This document shows, piece by piece, positions 5,404-6,818 of a stretch of DNA of 6,818 bases. Position 1 is the first letter of the stretch. Each line of letters starts with the position of its first letter. Made by a program: the position numbers and the translations under genes. Under the pieces are notes generated by a model. The model worked only from the letters and a program-made list of their open reading frames with translations, was not told where the DNA came from and ran no database searches. The stretch comes from an uncultured Bacillota bacterium. GTDB lineage: Bacteria > Bacillota > Clostridia > Christensenellales > UBA1242. Location of the stretch: positions 1 to 6,818 of the forward strand of contig CAMEKL010000023.1 in assembly GCA_945921365.1 (NCBI GenBank). Direction: 5' to 3'.

Positions 5404-5927
5404 TTGATATTCTCCTTTTCTAAATATTTTTTTAATTTCTTTAAAGCCTCATTATTTTTCCAAGTAACAGTGCCAATAGGCATATTAAGCATTTGTGCAA
5501 CTTCCCTTCGTTTATATCCTGAAACATGACAAAGCATTATAATTTCATATTCATCTGTTGACAAAATTCTTGTTGCAATGTCAAAAATGTAAGGGAGTTC
5601 AGTTTGTGTAACTCCATATTTGTAAGATTCTGCATCAAAATCGGTAGAAGTTTCATGTCGATATTTCTTTAAGTGATTTAATGCTAATGATTTTCCTATA
5701 GTGCATAGCCAACCGATAAAATTAGTATCTTTTTTGTATTGTGAAATACAAGATACAGCACGCACAAAAGTGTCCTGTAAAATATCTTCGGCATACATTT
5801 TATCTTTCACGATATGTAATATAGAAAAATAAACGGCAAGGCTTGTGCAGTTATAAATATAGTCAAAAGCACTAACATTTCCGCTTTTTAAGTTTTCTAT
5901 TTCTTTTTCTAGTTTTTTGTAATCCAT
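5400..5927 (-). CDS. ECF-family RNA polymerase sigma factor
   Basis: A 175-residue extracytoplasmic-function sigma factor, which would direct RNA polymerase to a small set of promoters in response to a cell-surface signal. Region 2 covers about 20-90, with YAEDILQDTFVRA at 45-57 (region 2.2) and FIGWLCTIGKSLALNHLKKY at 70-89 (regions 2.3-2.4). A short linker with no region 3 follows. Region 4 covers about 118-171, with the HTH GYKRREVAQMLNMPIGTVTW at 137-156. The length is typical for the family. ATG 5927 is the first start, and its Shine-Dalgarno is poor. The gene overlaps the putative anti-sigma gene by 4 bp. Two upstream promoters are proposed: a vegetative one and one bearing the motif shared with the divergent lipoprotein gene, which suggests self-activation. 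Confidence 0.93.
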   Translation of the reverse strand: MDYKKLEKEIENLKSGNVSAFDYIYNCTSLAVYFSILHIVKDKMYAEDILQDTFVRAVSCISQYKKDTNFIGWLCTIGKSLALNHLKKYRHETSTDFDAESYKYGVTQTELPYIFDIATRILSTDEYEIIMLCHVSGYKRREVAQMLNMPIGTVTWKNNEALKKLKKYLEKENIK

Positions 5928-5937
5928 ATCTCATACC

Positions 5938-5971
5938 ACTATTATAACAACAAAAACATATCAATTTGTTG
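5938..5971 (-). promoter_or_regulatory. Proposed ECF-type promoter P2 of the sigma operon
   Basis: On the minus strand CAACAAAT (5971-5964) is followed, after exactly 15 nt, by GTTATAATAGT (5948-5938). The same two elements with the same spacing, differing at one base, precede the divergent lipoprotein gene at 6057-6090. CAAC-type -35 elements suit ECF sigma factors. No vegetative -35 element lies at the right distance, although TATAAT itself matches the vegetative -10. A start about 7 nt after the TATAAT would leave a leader of only about 7 nt before ATG 5927. Confidence 0.55.
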
Positions 5972-5993
5972 AAATATTTTATATTTTGTGTTT

Positions 5994-6022
5994 ATTATAC
6001 CATAGAATAGGGAAATAATCAA
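5994..6022 (-). promoter_or_regulatory. Vegetative promoter P1 of the sigma operon
   Basis: On the minus strand: -35 TTGATT (6022-6017), 17-bp spacer, -10 TATAAT (5999-5994). Transcription would begin near 5987 and leave about 60 nt before the sigma gene. It could supply the basal level of sigma and anti-sigma that an inducible self-activating promoter needs. Confidence 0.6.
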
Positions 6023-6056
6023 ATTATAACATATTTGAAAAAATTTTAAAATTTAC

Positions 6057-6090
6057 CAACAAATAACATCAAATGCTTTGTTATATTAGT
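6057..6090 (+). promoter_or_regulatory. Proposed ECF-dependent promoter of the lipoprotein gene
   Basis: CAACAAAT (6057-6064), 15 nt, then GTTATATTAGT (6080-6090), matching the sigma operon's P2 in both elements and in spacing. The start would lie near 6094 and leave about 50 nt of leader, including a good Shine-Dalgarno (AAAGGAG, 6131-6137) before ATG 6144. TG-T-TATATT also resembles a vegetative extended -10, so sigma-A recognition is not excluded. Confidence 0.55.
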
Positions 6091-6143
6091 AGAGACAAGA
6101 AAATACGAATGCTTGTCTAAATAAAATAAAAAAGGAGAAAAAA

Positions 6144-6818
6144 ATGCAAAAAACAAAAAAATTTAAATTCGTATCAGCTGTTGTTGGGGCAATCTTATGT
6201 TTGCCATTTGCACTATGCCTAACGGCATGTGGCGGAAATGGAAAGCCACCAGTAAATACAAACTCAAAAGAGATGTATGCACTATCCGCTATGTCAAGTG
6301 CAATGTATTTACAACAAGAACTACCAGCAATTTCAAAAAGCGTAAGAACTTTTAGTGCTATGCAAAATGAGACAAGCAGACCAGAAAGTATTACAGAAGA
6401 AGATGTTAATGGTGCAAAAAATTGTATAACGATGTTTGGAGATATTATCAAAAATAATGGTTATACTCAAACTGTTGAGGAAAACACTGACACATCAGAA
6501 GAACTTGGAAAATACAACTTTGTTATGACCATATCTCTTCCAAATGTAGCAGGAACAAGCACATATAAACTTTATTATGATGAAATTGCAACTGAAACAA
6601 ATACCGAAATTGAAGATGAAGAAACTGAAACAGAAATATCAACTACATTAGAAGGTGTGTTAATTGCAAATGAAGACCACTTCAAAGTTGAAGGTAAAAA
6701 AGTAATTGAAACCGAAGGGGATGAAACTGAGTATTCTCTTGAATTTAAGACTTATATTGATGAGCAAAACTATGTTGTAGTTGAACAAAGTTCAGAAAGT
6801 AATGAACTTGAATATGAG
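6144..6818 (+). CDS. Lipoprotein paralogous to the anti-sigma sensor domain, partial
   Basis: The first 225 residues are visible and the gene runs off the window. Residues 1-28 form a lipoprotein signal peptide: basic start MQKTKKFKF, hydrophobic core, and lipobox LTAC with the lipid-carrying Cys at 29, followed by GGNG. The mature protein would sit on the outer face of the membrane. It contains an acidic Glu/Thr-rich stretch (about 149-170). Residues of about 43-220 follow the same order of segments as the outer domain of the divergently encoded anti-sigma protein: MYALSAMSSAMYL matches FYAYSVASVGALL, YNFVMTI matches YQFTMIV, and VEGKKVIETE matches VEGLYKIETE. ATG 6144 has GGAG at 6134-6137. 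The shared promoter motif suggests it belongs to the sigma factor's regulon. The ligand or function is not recognised. Confidence 0.85.
   Translation, partial: MQKTKKFKFVSAVVGAILCLPFALCLTACGGNGKPPVNTNSKEMYALSAMSSAMYLQQELPAISKSVRTFSAMQNETSRPESITEEDVNGAKNCITMFGDIIKNNGYTQTVEENTDTSEELGKYNFVMTISLPNVAGTSTYKLYYDEIATETNTEIEDEETETEISTTLEGVLIANEDHFKVEGKKVIETEGDETEYSLEFKTYIDEQNYVVVEQSSESNELEYE

Noticed and set aside
6086..6451. Minus-strand frame opposite the lipoprotein
   Set aside because: It is antisense to the lipobox and mature region of a gene with a proper Shine-Dalgarno; its apparent membrane helices are the complement of the signal peptide and acidic stretches.

Overview
The window is strongly AT-rich. 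It uses the standard genetic code: TGA acts as a stop, for example in the ATGA overlap at 5400-5403, and Trp is TGG. Shine-Dalgarno sequences are of the GGAGG type. Together with the relaxase and sigma-factor types this points to a low-GC Bacillota (Clostridia-like, possibly an uncultured gut lineage). The species cannot be read from the sequence. No rRNA, tRNA or CRISPR array is visible.

Left part (1 to about 4165, all genes on the minus strand): a partial integrative mobilizable element. In transcription order it carries a 254-residue protein with a sigma-70 region-4-like helix-turn-helix (4060-3296), a small ribbon-helix-helix-like relaxosome accessory protein (3104-2646), a MOBL/MobP2-type relaxase with an HxxxxxxHxH metal motif (2653-1451), an excisionase-like small HTH protein (1173-910) and a tyrosine integrase (917 to beyond position 1, C-terminus missing). 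Neighbouring genes overlap by 8 bp twice (accessory/relaxase, xis/int), which suggests translational coupling. The intergenic stretches hold strong hairpins, including two competing oriT candidates (1273-1318 and 3216-3264). No type IV secretion genes are seen, so transfer would need a helper element, or those genes lie outside the window.

Junction (4061-4299, no gene): a good vegetative promoter for the HTH gene, surrounded by alternating GACAA/TTGTC half-sites, then a perfect 13-bp inverted repeat and smaller hairpins that probably end the transcript arriving from the right. The element may begin around here, but no attachment-site duplication can be recognised inside the window.

Right part (4300-6818): an ECF sigma factor (5927-5400) and a membrane-anchored putative anti-sigma factor (5403-4300) in a minus-strand operon with a 4-bp ATGA overlap. 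A partial lipoprotein gene (6144 onward) is transcribed divergently. Two observations tie the three genes together. The extracytoplasmic domain of the anti-sigma protein and the lipoprotein are visibly related in sequence. The two divergent promoters also share a bipartite motif, CAACAAAT-N15-GTTATAWTAGT, at identical spacing. The inferred circuit is that the sigma factor activates itself, its inhibitor and a secreted lipid-anchored paralogue of the inhibitor's own sensor domain. This is the part of the window most likely to be an undescribed system.
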